A stretch of DNA of 64,000 bases. It comes from Steroidobacteraceae bacterium (GTDB lineage: Bacteria; Pseudomonadota; Gammaproteobacteria; Steroidobacterales; Steroidobacteraceae). Made by a program: the position numbers and the translations under genes. Each line of letters starts with the position of its first letter. Within the stretch, counting starts at the first letter, position 1. Of the stretch, positions 25,476 through 32,403 are shown piece by piece. The notes beneath the pieces were generated by a model that was not told where the DNA came from, made no database searches, and saw nothing but the letters and a program-made list of their open reading frames with translations. The stretch covers positions 847,358 to 911,357 of the forward strand of contig JAWLAG010000002.1 in the NCBI GenBank assembly GCA_041395505.1, written 5' to 3'.

Positions 25476-25605
25476 GCCGAACGCCCGCGATCAGCGGCGG
25501 CGCACAGTCGGCACGCTGCTTGCCCACGGAGATCTGTCAATATCCCTGACCGATCTTGCAGGCGGCGTGACGACGCGCGACGACCGATGCATCGCATAGT
25601 TAAGC
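25476..25605 (-). repeat. attC 2 (130-base type)
   Basis: Outer boxes GCCGAAC and GTTAAGC. Nearly identical along its length to attC 7 at 28802-28931, including GGCGGCGCACAGTCGGCACG and GACGCGCGACGACC. Confidence 0.85.
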
Positions 25606-25860
25606 CGCGGACTGCTCTTCCGACTCCCAGCCGGGGAAGACCAGAACGGCCGGGTGGCACTTCAATGCGCGAGCCAGAACTTTGGCCCTCTCGACGCCAA
25701 GGCGAACGCGACCGTTCTCAATCGCCGAGATAGTGGTCTGGGGAATCCCGGTGAGCTTGGCGAGCTGGTTCTGGCTGAGTTCCTGCAACTCGCGAACGAT
25801 GCGCACGGAGTCGCCAACGGAAACTTTCACACGACGCTTGGCGGATCGGAATTCACTCAT
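25600..25860 (-). CDS. XRE-family HTH antitoxin
   Basis: 86-residue helix-turn-helix protein: SVRIVRELQELSQNQLAKLT, then GIPQTTISAIENGRVRLGVE is the recognition helix region. It is the second gene of a toxin-antitoxin cassette, two bases after the RelE-fold toxin, an order (toxin first) typical of HigBA modules. As an antitoxin it would bind the toxin and repress the cassette promoter. Its TAA stop is part of attC 2. Confidence 0.88.
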   Translation of the reverse strand: MSEFRSAKRRVKVSVGDSVRIVRELQELSQNQLAKLTGIPQTTISAIENGRVRLGVERAKVLARALKCHPAVLVFPGWESEEQSAA

Positions 25861-25862
25861 GC

Positions 25863-26144
25863 TCAGCGCCTCCGATAATCATGTGGGGTTACTTCAACCA
25901 CCTGGAACAACAGCTGTGATGCAACCACGCGAAAAATAATGCGGTACTGCAAGTTCAGTCGGGAGGAGCGGTGACCTTGCCATTTGCCCGAAAGAGCCTC
26001 GTCCCGGAACCCGCGAATCGCTCTCAGACCCAGTGGACCGGAAATCCTCGCGATGTCCTTCCACTTCTCGTAACGCTTCTGAATCTCGAGTGGAGCAGAG
26101 TCTAGCGGCTGCCCGGTGTGTGGATGCTCGACGATCTGCCACAT
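25863..26144 (-). CDS. RelE/HigB-fold toxin
   Basis: 93-residue protein of the RelE/ParE superfamily: PLEIQKRYEKWKDIARISGP, then ALSGKWQGHRSSRLNLQYRI and IFRVVASQLLFQVVEVTPHD carry the basic and beta-strand core of ribosome-dependent mRNA interferases. The C-terminal VTPHDYRRR resembles the catalytic His/Tyr region of YafQ/RelE relatives. Directly followed by an XRE antitoxin, forming a type II module in one cassette. Confidence 0.85.
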   Translation of the reverse strand: MWQIVEHPHTGQPLDSAPLEIQKRYEKWKDIARISGPLGLRAIRGFRDEALSGKWQGHRSSRLNLQYRIIFRVVASQLLFQVVEVTPHDYRRR

Positions 26145-26195
26145 GCCGAGGTGTACCTAGACCATAAATGGTCTGTCAACGTCCTCCAAACAGCG

Positions 26196-26325
26196 GCCTA
26201 ACGCCCGAGCTCAGCGACCGCCACGATGGCGGTCGCAGCGCGCGGACTGCGCGAAAATACTCCGGGCGCGCAGGACGCGCGCCCGCGCAAAGGGTGATGC
26301 GGTTCGCTGCAACGCGTAGTAAGGC
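26196..26325 (-). repeat. attC 3
   Basis: Outer boxes GCCTAAC and GTAAGGC (degenerate). Inner part GCGCGCGGACTGCG ... GGGCGCGCAGGACGCGCGCC is shared with attC 8 and 17. Confidence 0.75.
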
Positions 26326-26336
26326 CGCACGTGCAC

Positions 26337-26726
26337 CTACGCCCAGTAGTCGCCGACGCATCGACCGTCGCGCGGTAGGTCTTCAAAGGTATTGAGGCCA
26401 TCAAAGTGATCGATCGGAATCTTCGCTACTACTTCGGGTTCAGCCAAGCGAACATTAACCGCCATGCGCCTGCGGCCATCTGGCTCAAGCCTCAGTCCCC
26501 GCCAGTGAGTAACACATCCGCAGACGGGACAGAAATGAAACTGCAGCGCTTTGCCCCTGACATAGTAGTTTGTGGGCCCAGAAACTCTAACCCCTTCACC
26601 CTCAAAGTCATATATCCATAGCACGCCGTAGCGGCGACAGACAGTGCAGTTACAGGTGGTCGCGCCATCGGGATGACCGTCAAATTGCCACTCTACTCCA
26701 CCGCAGTGGCAGGACCCCTCAATCAT
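26337..26726 (-). CDS. GFA family protein (cassette)
   Basis: 129-residue glutathione-dependent formaldehyde-activating/CENP-V-like zinc protein: SCHCGGVEWQFDGHP, TTCNCTVCRRYGVLWIYD and FHFCPVCGCVTHWRG supply the cysteines for two zinc sites. A stand-alone version of the domain seen fused to VOC at 17735-18580. Fold-level assignment is firm; substrate is unknown, although related proteins bind glutathione adducts. Sole gene of its cassette. Confidence 0.9.
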   Translation of the reverse strand: MIEGSCHCGGVEWQFDGHPDGATTCNCTVCRRYGVLWIYDFEGEGVRVSGPTNYYVRGKALQFHFCPVCGCVTHWRGLRLEPDGRRRMAVNVRLAEPEVVAKIPIDHFDGLNTFEDLPRDGRCVGDYWA

Positions 26727-26797
26727 CGGTCTATACCTCCGCCACAGTAGTTATCTCGACGGAATCGCGCGGGCGCCAGAAAATGGGCATTCGTGCG

Positions 26798-26885
26798 GCC
26801 TAACGCCTGCGATGAGCGGCGCGGGCAACGCATATCAGGATTGGCACTTTATGGATCACGCGTCCGCTCAATCGTGTTGTTAGGC
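26798..26885 (-). repeat. attC 4 (88-base type)
   Basis: Outer boxes GCCTAAC and GTTAGGC with the central block TTGGCACTTTATGGATCACG shared by sites 9, 14 and 18. Contains the TAA stop of the HigA cassette. Confidence 0.9.
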
Positions 26886-27173
26886 CGCACCCACATTCAA
26901 TGTTTGGACGCCCTTCAGATTCACGCGCTTTTTGGCCTGCCACAAGTCGTGGTTATGCTGCATGGCGAGCCAGCTCTCTGGTGTGCGGCCAATGCACTTC
27001 GATAGCCGCAATGCCATCTCAGGACTGATGCCACTCTTACATGTCAGAATCCGATTAAGCGTCGATGCGGACACGCCAAGCATTGCGGCCAATTGCCGTC
27101 CGGTAATGCCATTGGGCTCCAAATAGACTTCGGAAATGAACTCGCCCGGATGCGGGGGATTGTGCATGGCCAT
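26880..27173 (-). CDS. higA: HigA family antitoxin
   Basis: 97-residue HigA: PPHPGEFISEVYLEPNGITG, RQLAAMLGVSASTLNRILTC and SGISPEMALRLSKCIGRTPE form the family-typical XRE helix-turn-helix, ending WLAMQHNHDLWQAKKRV. Its ATG (27173) shares one base with the toxin's stop codon (TAATG), so translation is coupled. It neutralises HigB and represses the operon. Confidence 0.93.
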   Translation of the reverse strand: MAMHNPPHPGEFISEVYLEPNGITGRQLAAMLGVSASTLNRILTCKSGISPEMALRLSKCIGRTPESWLAMQHNHDLWQAKKRVNLKGVQTLNVGAA

Positions 27174-27451
27174 TAGTGGTAGTCCTCGTAGTCCAATACA
27201 TGGGCGTGCCCTTCTCGAAATTTGAAAGTGACACGCCAGTTGCCGTTCACCCAAACCGACCACCGACCCTTGGCCTGACCCTTCAGGGGGTGCAGATTGA
27301 AACCCGGAACATCCATATCGTCGATGGTCTGCGCCGTATCCAGCGCTACTAACAACATTCGCAAGCGCTTCGCGTGCTTCGGTTGAATCCCAGCAGAACT
27401 TCCGGTCTCGTGGAAACGGCGCAAGCCCTTGTGCCGGAAGGACTGGATCAT
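27173..27451 (-). CDS. higB: HigB family toxin
   Basis: 92-residue HigB/RelE-fold mRNA interferase: MIQSFRHKGLRRFHETGSSA, KHAKRLRMLLVALDTAQTID and GNWRVTFKFREGHAHVLDYE. The N-terminal FRHKGL, the central LHPLKGQAKGRWSVWVNGNW and the C-terminal DYEDYH are family hallmarks. Cleaves mRNA on the ribosome in characterised members. Complete, with an intact antitoxin. Confidence 0.93.
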   Translation of the reverse strand: MIQSFRHKGLRRFHETGSSAGIQPKHAKRLRMLLVALDTAQTIDDMDVPGFNLHPLKGQAKGRWSVWVNGNWRVTFKFREGHAHVLDYEDYH

Positions 27452-27491
27452 CGCCAGAGTATACCGCGTTGCGCGACGCGCAACAAGTGCG

Positions 27492-27577
27492 GCCTAACGA
27501 CCTAGTTTAGCGGCCGCGCGCTGAGGCCACATAATGAGCAGGTTATCGTTCACGGCCGCTCCAACGACGGGTTATGC
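27492..27577 (-). repeat. attC 5
   Basis: Outer boxes GCCTAAC and GTTATGC; complementary arms TTTAGCGGCCG and CGGCCGCTCCAACG. 86 bases, with its own loop sequence. Confidence 0.85.
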
Positions 27578-27580
27578 GGC

Positions 27581-27844
27581 TCATCGGTAAACCTCTCGGC
27601 GGTGCCCGATCTTGTAGATCGTCACTGTGCTGGCGGATTCGTCGATCAAATAGACGACGCGATAATTGCCCTGCCGGATGCGATAGCGATCAGAGTAGCC
27701 CGCGAGCTTCTCGGATCCGCGCGGTCGAGGGTCTGCGGCGAGAGCCTGAACTTTGGCAATGATCTTCTGGCGATCCGTCTTGGAGCCGAGCGCTGCAAGC
27801 TCCTTCCCCGCGGAAGGCTTGATCAGAAGGCTATATGAGGCCAC
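27581..27844 (-). CDS. RelE/ParE family toxin
   Basis: 87-residue RelE-type toxin: YSLLIKPSAGKELAALGSKT, KLAGYSDRYRIRQGNYRVVY (the basic Arg-rich strand) and YKIGHRREVYR at the C terminus, the classic catalytic end of RelE. It overlaps the ribbon-helix-helix antitoxin gene by 14 bases, antitoxin first, as in RelBE. Confidence 0.92.
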   Translation of the reverse strand: MASYSLLIKPSAGKELAALGSKTDRQKIIAKVQALAADPRPRGSEKLAGYSDRYRIRQGNYRVVYLIDESASTVTIYKIGHRREVYR

Positions 27845-28061
27845 GGCGCTTCATGCCCTGCACGAAGCTGTCAAATGACGTACTGCGCTCATTCTTGCGC
27901 TTGTTGAAGGCAGCAAGGTCAGCCGCATCCTCCGCCAGTGAGGCCCGCACGGCGTCATTGACCATATCCGAGATGGATCGATCGTTTGCTGCCGCGCGTA
28001 GCCGCAAGGCCTTGTGGACCTCTGGATCGAAATAGACCGTCGCGCGCTTCGGGGTGCTCAT
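27831..28061 (-). CDS. Ribbon-helix-helix (CopG-like) antitoxin
   Basis: 76-residue antitoxin: TPKRATVYFDPEVHKALRLR is the DNA-binding beta strand and first helix, NDRSISDMVNDAVRASLAED the second helix. The flexible C terminus KNERSTSFDSFVQGMKRRG would wrap the RelE toxin. Its end overlaps the toxin start. First gene of the cassette. Confidence 0.9.
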   Translation of the reverse strand: MSTPKRATVYFDPEVHKALRLRAAANDRSISDMVNDAVRASLAEDAADLAAFNKRKNERSTSFDSFVQGMKRRGLI

Positions 28062-28116
28062 GGCTCTAATTGTGACGCTTTGACGTCATGACGTCAAGCA
28101 GGAGGCCTCCAGAGCC

Positions 28117-28218
28117 ACATAACGCCCGCGCTCAGCGGCGCCGAGTGAGCGCAGCGAACGAGGGAAGCCCGGCGCGCGAAGCACGCGCCGGGCCGTCCGT
28201 TGCAGCACGTTGTTAGCG
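28117..28218 (-). repeat. attC 6 (102-base type)
   Basis: Outer boxes ACATAAC and GTTAGCG. The inside (CCGAGTGAGCGCAGCGAACG, CGGCGCGCGAAGCACGCGCC) closely resembles attC 11. Confidence 0.8.
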
Positions 28219-28222
28219 CGCA

Positions 28223-28543
28223 TCACGGGATTTCGATCTCTACGAACGCGCCGGAAGTCAATTTGTCGAGTTCCGCAACCACCACCGCGGCGTGTCGCTC
28301 AATGCGTGGCCAGCTTGTAGTAAGGAGAACCGCGACGGCAATGCGGCGATTAGGCAGATTCTGCTGGTATTTGAGATTCTGGTCGGTCGTAACGAAGCCA
28401 GCGTAACCCGCCGACTCAGCGCGGCCAAGCAACTCGCCATTGGCAAGCGAGGACCAGCCAAGTTCAAATACGGTTGAGACCTCGTGTTTCGTCAGGTGCG
28501 CGCGAAGCGGGACAGGTGTTCCCTGATCGAATAGGAGTCGCAC
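28223..28543 (-). CDS. DUF5615 family PIN-like toxin
   Basis: 106-residue protein of the DUF5615 PIN-like group: MRLLFDQGTPVPLRAHL with the first acidic residue, ELGWSSLANGELLGRAESAG and GYAGFVTTDQNLKYQQNL with the second acidic pair expected for a PIN nuclease site. It starts with GTG directly after the stop of the DUF433 gene, the standard pairing for this toxin-antitoxin-like module. Nuclease activity is a family-level prediction. Confidence 0.85.
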   Translation of the reverse strand: MRLLFDQGTPVPLRAHLTKHEVSTVFELGWSSLANGELLGRAESAGYAGFVTTDQNLKYQQNLPNRRIAVAVLLTTSWPRIERHAAVVVAELDKLTSGAFVEIEIP

Positions 28544-28762
28544 CTACGCAACTTGCAGCGAGCGCGCGGCGTGCTCGAGCACGACCCGAACCTGCTCAGG
28601 CGTCACCCCTGGGAACCAACGAACGAAGTCCGCAGCGGTGGCGCCATCTTCAAGATTTTGGAACAAGGCCTCAACCGGAGTTCGGGTACCACGAAACACC
28701 CAAGCACCACTGACGTGTCCAGGATTACGTTCAACCGCCGCGCATGAACTCCAGTCAATCAC
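28544..28762 (-). CDS. DUF433 family antitoxin
   Basis: 72-residue DUF433 protein: SGAWVFRGTRTPVEALFQNL, EDGATAADFVRWFPGVTPEQ and VRVVLEHAARSLQVA contain the helix-turn-helix-like core typical of DUF433 partners of DUF5615 or VapC-like toxins. Starts with GTG 28762. Confidence 0.88.
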   Translation of the reverse strand: MIDWSSCAAVERNPGHVSGAWVFRGTRTPVEALFQNLEDGATAADFVRWFPGVTPEQVRVVLEHAARSLQVA

Positions 28763-28801
28763 GACCCGATGGTACGCCCGTAAAGCCTGCGCGGCAATGC
28801 G

Positions 28802-28931
28802 TGCTAACGGCCGCGATCAGCGGCGGCGCACAGTCGGCACGCCGCTTGCCCACAGAGACCTGTCAACATCACTAACTGATCTTGCAGGCGGCGTGACGAC
28901 GCGCGACGACCTATGCATCGCATTGTTAGGC
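28802..28931 (-). repeat. attC 7 (130-base type)
   Basis: Outer boxes TGCTAAC and GTTAGGC. Near-duplicate of attC 2 (25476-25605) although the two cassettes carry unrelated genes. Confidence 0.88.
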
Positions 28932-29207
28932 CGCAGAAACCGTAAGCTTGACGCCGAGGCTCTGCAGTACCTTCAGCACCGTGTCGTACCGCGGCTTTGA
29001 CCCCGGCGAAAGCGCCTTATAGAGACTTTCTCGACCGAGACCAGACTGCTCGGCGATAGCCGTCATACCACGTGCCTTGGCGACCTTGCCTACTGCGGAC
29101 AGAAAGACGTCCGGATTCGGATCTTCGAGGGCTGCGGTCAAAAACTCGGCAATGACCTCATCATCATCGAGGTAGGCGCTGATATCGAACCGCTTGAACT
29201 TTGCCAT
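28926..29207 (-). CDS. Addiction-module antidote protein (HigA-like)
   Basis: 93-residue antidote of the TIGR02684 type: KFKRFDISAYLDDDEVIAEF at the N terminus, then AKARGMTAIAEQSGLGRESL and YKALSPGSKPRYDTVLKVLQ as helix-turn-helix. Its TAA stop is in attC 7. The partner toxin upstream is interrupted by an amber codon, so this antidote may now be an orphan. Confidence 0.9.
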   Translation of the reverse strand: MAKFKRFDISAYLDDDEVIAEFLTAALEDPNPDVFLSAVGKVAKARGMTAIAEQSGLGRESLYKALSPGSKPRYDTVLKVLQSLGVKLTVSAA

Positions 29208-29210
29208 GGC

Positions 29211-29510
29211 TCATTCCTCTCCAAAATCAGCCAGCGCACGGCGCGCTTTCACAATGTCCCGCGCCTGCGTTGACTTGTCGCCCCCACAGAGAAGCAGGAT
29301 CAACACCCGACCCTTCTGCGCGAAGTAGATGCGGTAGCCAGGGCCAAAATGCACACGCATCTCGCGGATTCCGTCCCCAAGGTTCCGTACGTCTCCCAAG
29401 TGTCCATTCTCCATCGCTTCGAGGCGCGCAAGAATTCGGGCGCGGCCTCTACGGTCTCGGAGGTTCAGAATCCAGTCGTCGAAGATTGGAGATGACTAAA
29501 GCTGATACAC
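29211..29510 (-). pseudogene. HigB-type toxin (TIGR02683-like) with amber codon at position 5
   Basis: From GTG 29510 the frame reads V-Y-Q-L, then TAG at 29496-29498, then SSPIFDDWILNLRDRRGRAR, ILARLEAMENGHLGDVRNLG, IREMRVHFGPGYRIYFAQKG and VLILLLCGGDKSTQARDIVK, a full TIGR02683 addiction toxin. Homologues need the N-terminal part, and the only later ATG (29414) removes a third of the protein. The toxin is therefore probably inactivated, while its antidote gene is intact. Confidence 0.75.
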
Positions 29511-29568
29511 CGCGATATTGTATCCATTCGGATACGCCGTGTCAACGCAGCACCAGCTCCCAACTGCG

Positions 29569-29694
29569 GCCTAACGTCCAAGTTCAGCGGCCGCGCGCAG
29601 GTGTATCGGCGCGCGGACTGCGAGAATAGTCCCGGCGCGCAGGACGCGCGCCCTCAGCTGACCATGGACGGTCCGCTGCAACGATTTGTTATGC
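29569..29694 (-). repeat. attC 8 (126-base type)
   Basis: Outer boxes GCCTAAC and GTTATGC; inside CGGCGCGCGGACTGCGAGAA and GACGGTCCGCTGCAACGATT. Almost identical to attC 17. Confidence 0.88.
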
Positions 29695-30105
29695 GACGCT
29701 GGCACCAGTCTTAGACCCCCTGCTCCTTGGTTTGGTCTCAGGTCTTGTAGCGTAGGACTTGGCGAGAGCCTTTGCCACTCGGGTGATCAATGGGTAGGGC
29801 ACGGGCTCAGAGAGCGGGAAGCGCAGATTGCCCTTGGCATTGGCGTAGGGTCGGAGTTGCTGGATTAGCTTCGCGTTACCCCGGACAGGTGGATAGATGC
29901 CAATGTGGGACTTGAATGCAGCGCAGTACATGAAGGTGCGGTCTTTAGCGAATGCCGGCATGCCGTAACTGATCTTTTCCGAGCAGCCCGGAACGTTCTT
30001 CTTGACCAGGGCCAGAACCTTTCTGACGACGAGAGCTGACCCGGGAGGGAGACCAGCCACATATTCCGCGACGGAGCGTGGCTTGGCGCGCGGCGGGACA
30101 CTCAT
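29689..30105 (-). CDS. DUF1801 domain protein (cassette)
   Basis: 138-residue DUF1801 protein: SVAEYVAGLPPGSALVVRKV, CSEKISYGMPAFAKDRTFMY, FKSHIGIYPPVRGNAKLIQQ and GNLRFPLSEPVPYPLITRVA, the full iron-chaperone-like/YdhG pattern. Third DUF1801 copy of the window, here in a proper cassette with its TAA stop in attC 8. A lysine-rich tail follows residue 120. Confidence 0.92.
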   Translation of the reverse strand: MSVPPRAKPRSVAEYVAGLPPGSALVVRKVLALVKKNVPGCSEKISYGMPAFAKDRTFMYCAAFKSHIGIYPPVRGNAKLIQQLRPYANAKGNLRFPLSEPVPYPLITRVAKALAKSYATRPETKPRSRGSKTGASVA

Positions 30106-30135
30106 GCGGACTCATGCACGGCAATGGAACCAGTC

Positions 30136-30223
30136 GCATAACGATTGAGCTGAGCGGCACGCACGCCGACAGGTGAGCTTGGCACTTTATATTTCACGCG
30201 CCCGCTCCAGCGATTAGTTAGGC
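30136..30223 (-). repeat. attC 9 (88-base type)
   Basis: Outer boxes GCATAAC and GTTAGGC; TTGGCACTTTATATTTCACG in the loop. Best template for the fossil at 22665-22721. Confidence 0.9.
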
Positions 30224-30245
30224 GAAAGGCCCGTTAGAGAGTGAC

Positions 30246-30815
30246 TCATGGAAAGTGCTCACTCCAAGGTATCGTGAAATTCTGAACATGACCTGACGCG
30301 TGCGTCGGGCGCGGGTGGTTCTTCGCTACGACTTTCATAAGCCTTTCCAGCGCCTTTTCCGCCGACGCTTGCCTGGAGGAGCTAAACGCCTGTCCTTCAT
30401 TGGCTTCGAAATGGCCCTTCTCGTTCTGGATGTGTACGCGATTTCGGAGCTTTCTCAGTTCTTCTAGATCGTCATAGATCGCACCTGAACTGCGGCCGAG
30501 CAAACTGTGCTTCCGCGCACTTGCGATGTACTTCTCGAACTTATCAATCTTCTTGCCTCGTACATGGGAGAGGACCGAGGATGCTATACCCGTCACGCCC
30601 TCCCTGGTGAAGACGTTCATCCGCATGTGAAGATCGTGAAGAATCGCCTCGCAGATCGAGCCAATGATGATTATGGCGGGCTTCCGCAATAGCCACGATT
30701 CCGAGTCTCTTGGATCACCTTGACGCGCGTAGATGTACTTCATTATGCTGAGGTTGTGGTTGATGTTGTCCCCCAGTTTGAAATCACCGATGAACCCAGC
30801 GCTTACCGTGAACAC
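30246..30815 (-). CDS. Cassette protein with HEPN-like features
   Basis: 189-residue soluble, helical protein, not assigned to a named family. The segment DDLEELRKLRNRVHIQNEKG near 120-139 resembles the R-N-x-x-H catalytic region of HEPN RNase domains. The earlier helix AIIIIGSICEAILHDLHMRM and the late helix AEKALERLMKVVAKNHPRP would complete the bundle. If right, it could act in RNA-targeting defence or abortive infection, fitting an integron array. GTG start at 30815, ten bases from attC 10. Function is conjecture. Confidence 0.6.
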   Translation of the reverse strand: MFTVSAGFIGDFKLGDNINHNLSIMKYIYARQGDPRDSESWLLRKPAIIIIGSICEAILHDLHMRMNVFTREGVTGIASSVLSHVRGKKIDKFEKYIASARKHSLLGRSSGAIYDDLEELRKLRNRVHIQNEKGHFEANEGQAFSSSRQASAEKALERLMKVVAKNHPRPTHASGHVQNFTIPWSEHFP

Positions 30816-30824
30816 AGCTCTTTC

Positions 30825-30912
30825 GCCTAACGCTCTCGCTGAGCGGCGCGCCGCAGGCGCCGCGAAGTGTATGCTTTATGATTCATTCGCCCGCTCCAGC
30901 GACTTGTTAGGC
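30825..30912 (-). repeat. attC 10 (88-base type)
   Basis: Outer boxes GCCTAAC and GTTAGGC; loop TATGCTTTATGATTCATTCG. The gene to its right reads into it and ends inside (stop at 30876). Confidence 0.88.
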
Positions 30913-31292
30913 AACCGCCTTATTGTTGTACCAGCGACGGCGGCAATGCCTAGTAGTAAAGCATCGCGAAGAACTAGCGACAGCCCAAATCTGGAAGAAA
31001 AGAGCCAGCTGTTATCGGCAATATCTGAAAGGATTGATACTGCAAATGGAATTAACGCCGAAGTCGCTCCGGCTAGAAGTGGCAGCGGCGGCCGAATTGC
31101 ACCTACGGCAATTCCGGCGAGGATGGCTGGGAGCAGATTTCCGAACTCATCAAAGTTTGCCGTCCATGCTGGCGGGCGCCACGCCGCATCTAGATGCACA
31201 ATAAACAGGCGGTCGTAAGCAAAGCCAAGAAGCCACGCAACGATGGTTCCGACGGCTACCGCAACGACAAACCTGGGTACCGCGCGGTCCAC
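30876..31292 (-). CDS. Cassette membrane protein, 138 aa
   Basis: Hydrophobic protein with helices at about 8-27 (FVVAVAVGTIVAWLLGFAYD), 53-72, 73-93 and 105-121. The loop WTANFDEFGNLLPAILAGIA joins helices 1 and 2. The C-terminal NKSLERANES is translated from attC 10, like the NKSLQRT tails common on Xanthomonas integron proteins, so the native end was probably near residue 126. GTG start at 31292, five bases from attC 11. Unknown function. Confidence 0.65.
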   Translation of the reverse strand: MDRAVPRFVVAVAVGTIVAWLLGFAYDRLFIVHLDAAWRPPAWTANFDEFGNLLPAILAGIAVGAIRPPLPLLAGATSALIPFAVSILSDIADNSWLFSSRFGLSLVLRDALLLGIAAVAGTTIRRLPNKSLERANES

Positions 31293-31296
31293 GGTT

Positions 31297-31398
31297 GCCT
31301 AACGCCACCGCTCAGCCGCGCCGAGCGAGCAAAGCAAGCGAGGGCAGCCCGGCGCCCGAAGCGTGCGCTGGGCCGTCGGCTGCAGCGGGTTGTCAGGT
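31297..31398 (-). repeat. attC 11 (102-base type)
   Basis: Outer boxes GCCTAAC and GTCAGGT; inside CCGAGCGAGCAAAGCAAGCG, sister of attC 6. Supplies the TGA stop of the lipoprotein cassette. Confidence 0.8.
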
Positions 31399-31845
31399 GC
31401 CACTTGGCACCACCGAAAAGTGCAACGTTGAATCAAGGCGCTCGTTGACAAAGATTTCAAACCGGTACTTCCCCAAAAACACCCCGTCGAGGAAATCGGG
31501 CCTAATGAATGCCGTAGCAGGCGGAGGATTCGACTTGATTCGCCAGGTAGGGCTAGTTTCAGTCTGCACATATTTACCGGAAGCAGTATCGCGACGATAG
31601 ACGACGTAGGAAAGCAGGAATGGCGCCGCGTCTGGGGCTTCAACGCGCGCGGCAATACGAGGCATCGATCCGTCTGAGTTGAGCGGAATCATGTCTGTGA
31701 TGCGGTCGACTACCAGTGGCTTCTGATCGGGCTTTGAGACTATACCGAACACAACAGAATAGCGGGCATTGACCTCAGGTTGCGGCGCGGAGGCGCACGC
31801 CGACAGGCAAAGACAAGCGATGGCTACCATGACGCGTACGTTCAT
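31393..31845 (-). CDS. Cassette lipoprotein, 150 aa
   Basis: Signal MNVRVMVAIACLCLSACASA with lipobox LSAC, so the mature protein begins at Cys17 and is anchored to a membrane. The rest is beta-rich: VNARYSVVFGIVSKPDQKPL, PFLLSYVVYRRDTASGKYVQ and YRFEIFVNERLDSTLHFSVV. No named family recognised. Only gene of its cassette. Confidence 0.75.
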   Translation of the reverse strand: MNVRVMVAIACLCLSACASAPQPEVNARYSVVFGIVSKPDQKPLVVDRITDMIPLNSDGSMPRIAARVEAPDAAPFLLSYVVYRRDTASGKYVQTETSPTWRIKSNPPPATAFIRPDFLDGVFLGKYRFEIFVNERLDSTLHFSVVPSGT

Positions 31846-31854
31846 GTTAGTGGC

Positions 31855-31903
31855 ACCGAACGTCCGCGCTCAGCGGCGCGGCCGCGCCAGCGCGTTGTTA
31901 GGC
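31855..31903 (-). repeat. attC 12 (short)
   Basis: Outer boxes ACCGAAC and GTTAGGC only 49 bases apart; arms CGCTCAGCGGCGCGGCC and GGCCGCGCCAGCGCG fold back directly. Shortest site, without the usual loop. Confidence 0.75.
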
Positions 31904-31913
31904 GACGAGAAGA

Positions 31914-32222
31914 TCATTGCTGTGCCGCATCAAGCGAAGCCGCGTCGAAAATCAGGCCACCAAATTTCCGAGCCACAAGGTTGTACACGCGAGCCGCAAT
32001 TTGGCCAAAGACCCAAGCCCACAATACGCCAATAAGAGGATAGAGAATAGGAAACAGTAGGAACAGAATTTTGGGCGGCGCACCTGGAGCGTCGTCTGGA
32101 AACGGCGCGAGCCAAAACATTGGAACAATGAAGAGCGAGATAACTAGAAAGAACGCGCCAGTACACCACGCGAGGACTCTTGAGAAACGTGCTGGAGATA
32201 TTGAGCGAAGTTCGTAAGTCAC
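31914..32222 (-). CDS. Cassette membrane protein, 102 aa
   Basis: Two hydrophobic helices (VLAWCTGAFFLVISLFIVPM and PKILFLLFPILYPLIGVLWA) joined by a Pro-rich loop APFPDDAPGAPPK. A C-terminal amphipathic end GQIAARVYNLVARKFGGLIF resembles small DUF-type membrane proteins frequent in integron cassettes. GTG start at 32222. Function unknown. Confidence 0.7.
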   Translation of the reverse strand: MTYELRSISPARFSRVLAWCTGAFFLVISLFIVPMFWLAPFPDDAPGAPPKILFLLFPILYPLIGVLWAWVFGQIAARVYNLVARKFGGLIFDAASLDAAQQ

Positions 32223-32268
32223 AGCTACGGTACCTCATCGTCGGATGTGGCAAGTGGTCAAAGTCGTC

Positions 32269-32394
32269 GCCTAACGTCTGAGCTCTGCGGCGGGTGGCTC
32301 GCCGAGGCTGATCGTGGGCACTTTATCGATGACGGCCAGCGACTTGCATACCAAGTACCACCGGCCACCCGCCCGCAGCAGCGATTTGTTAGGC
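32269..32394 (-). repeat. attC 13 (126-base type)
   Basis: Outer boxes GCCTAAC and GTTAGGC; contains GGCGGGTGGCTCGCCGAGGC and GGGCACTTTATCGATGACGG. Near-identical to attC 20. Confidence 0.9.
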
Positions 32395-32403
32395 GACGCT
32401 GGT

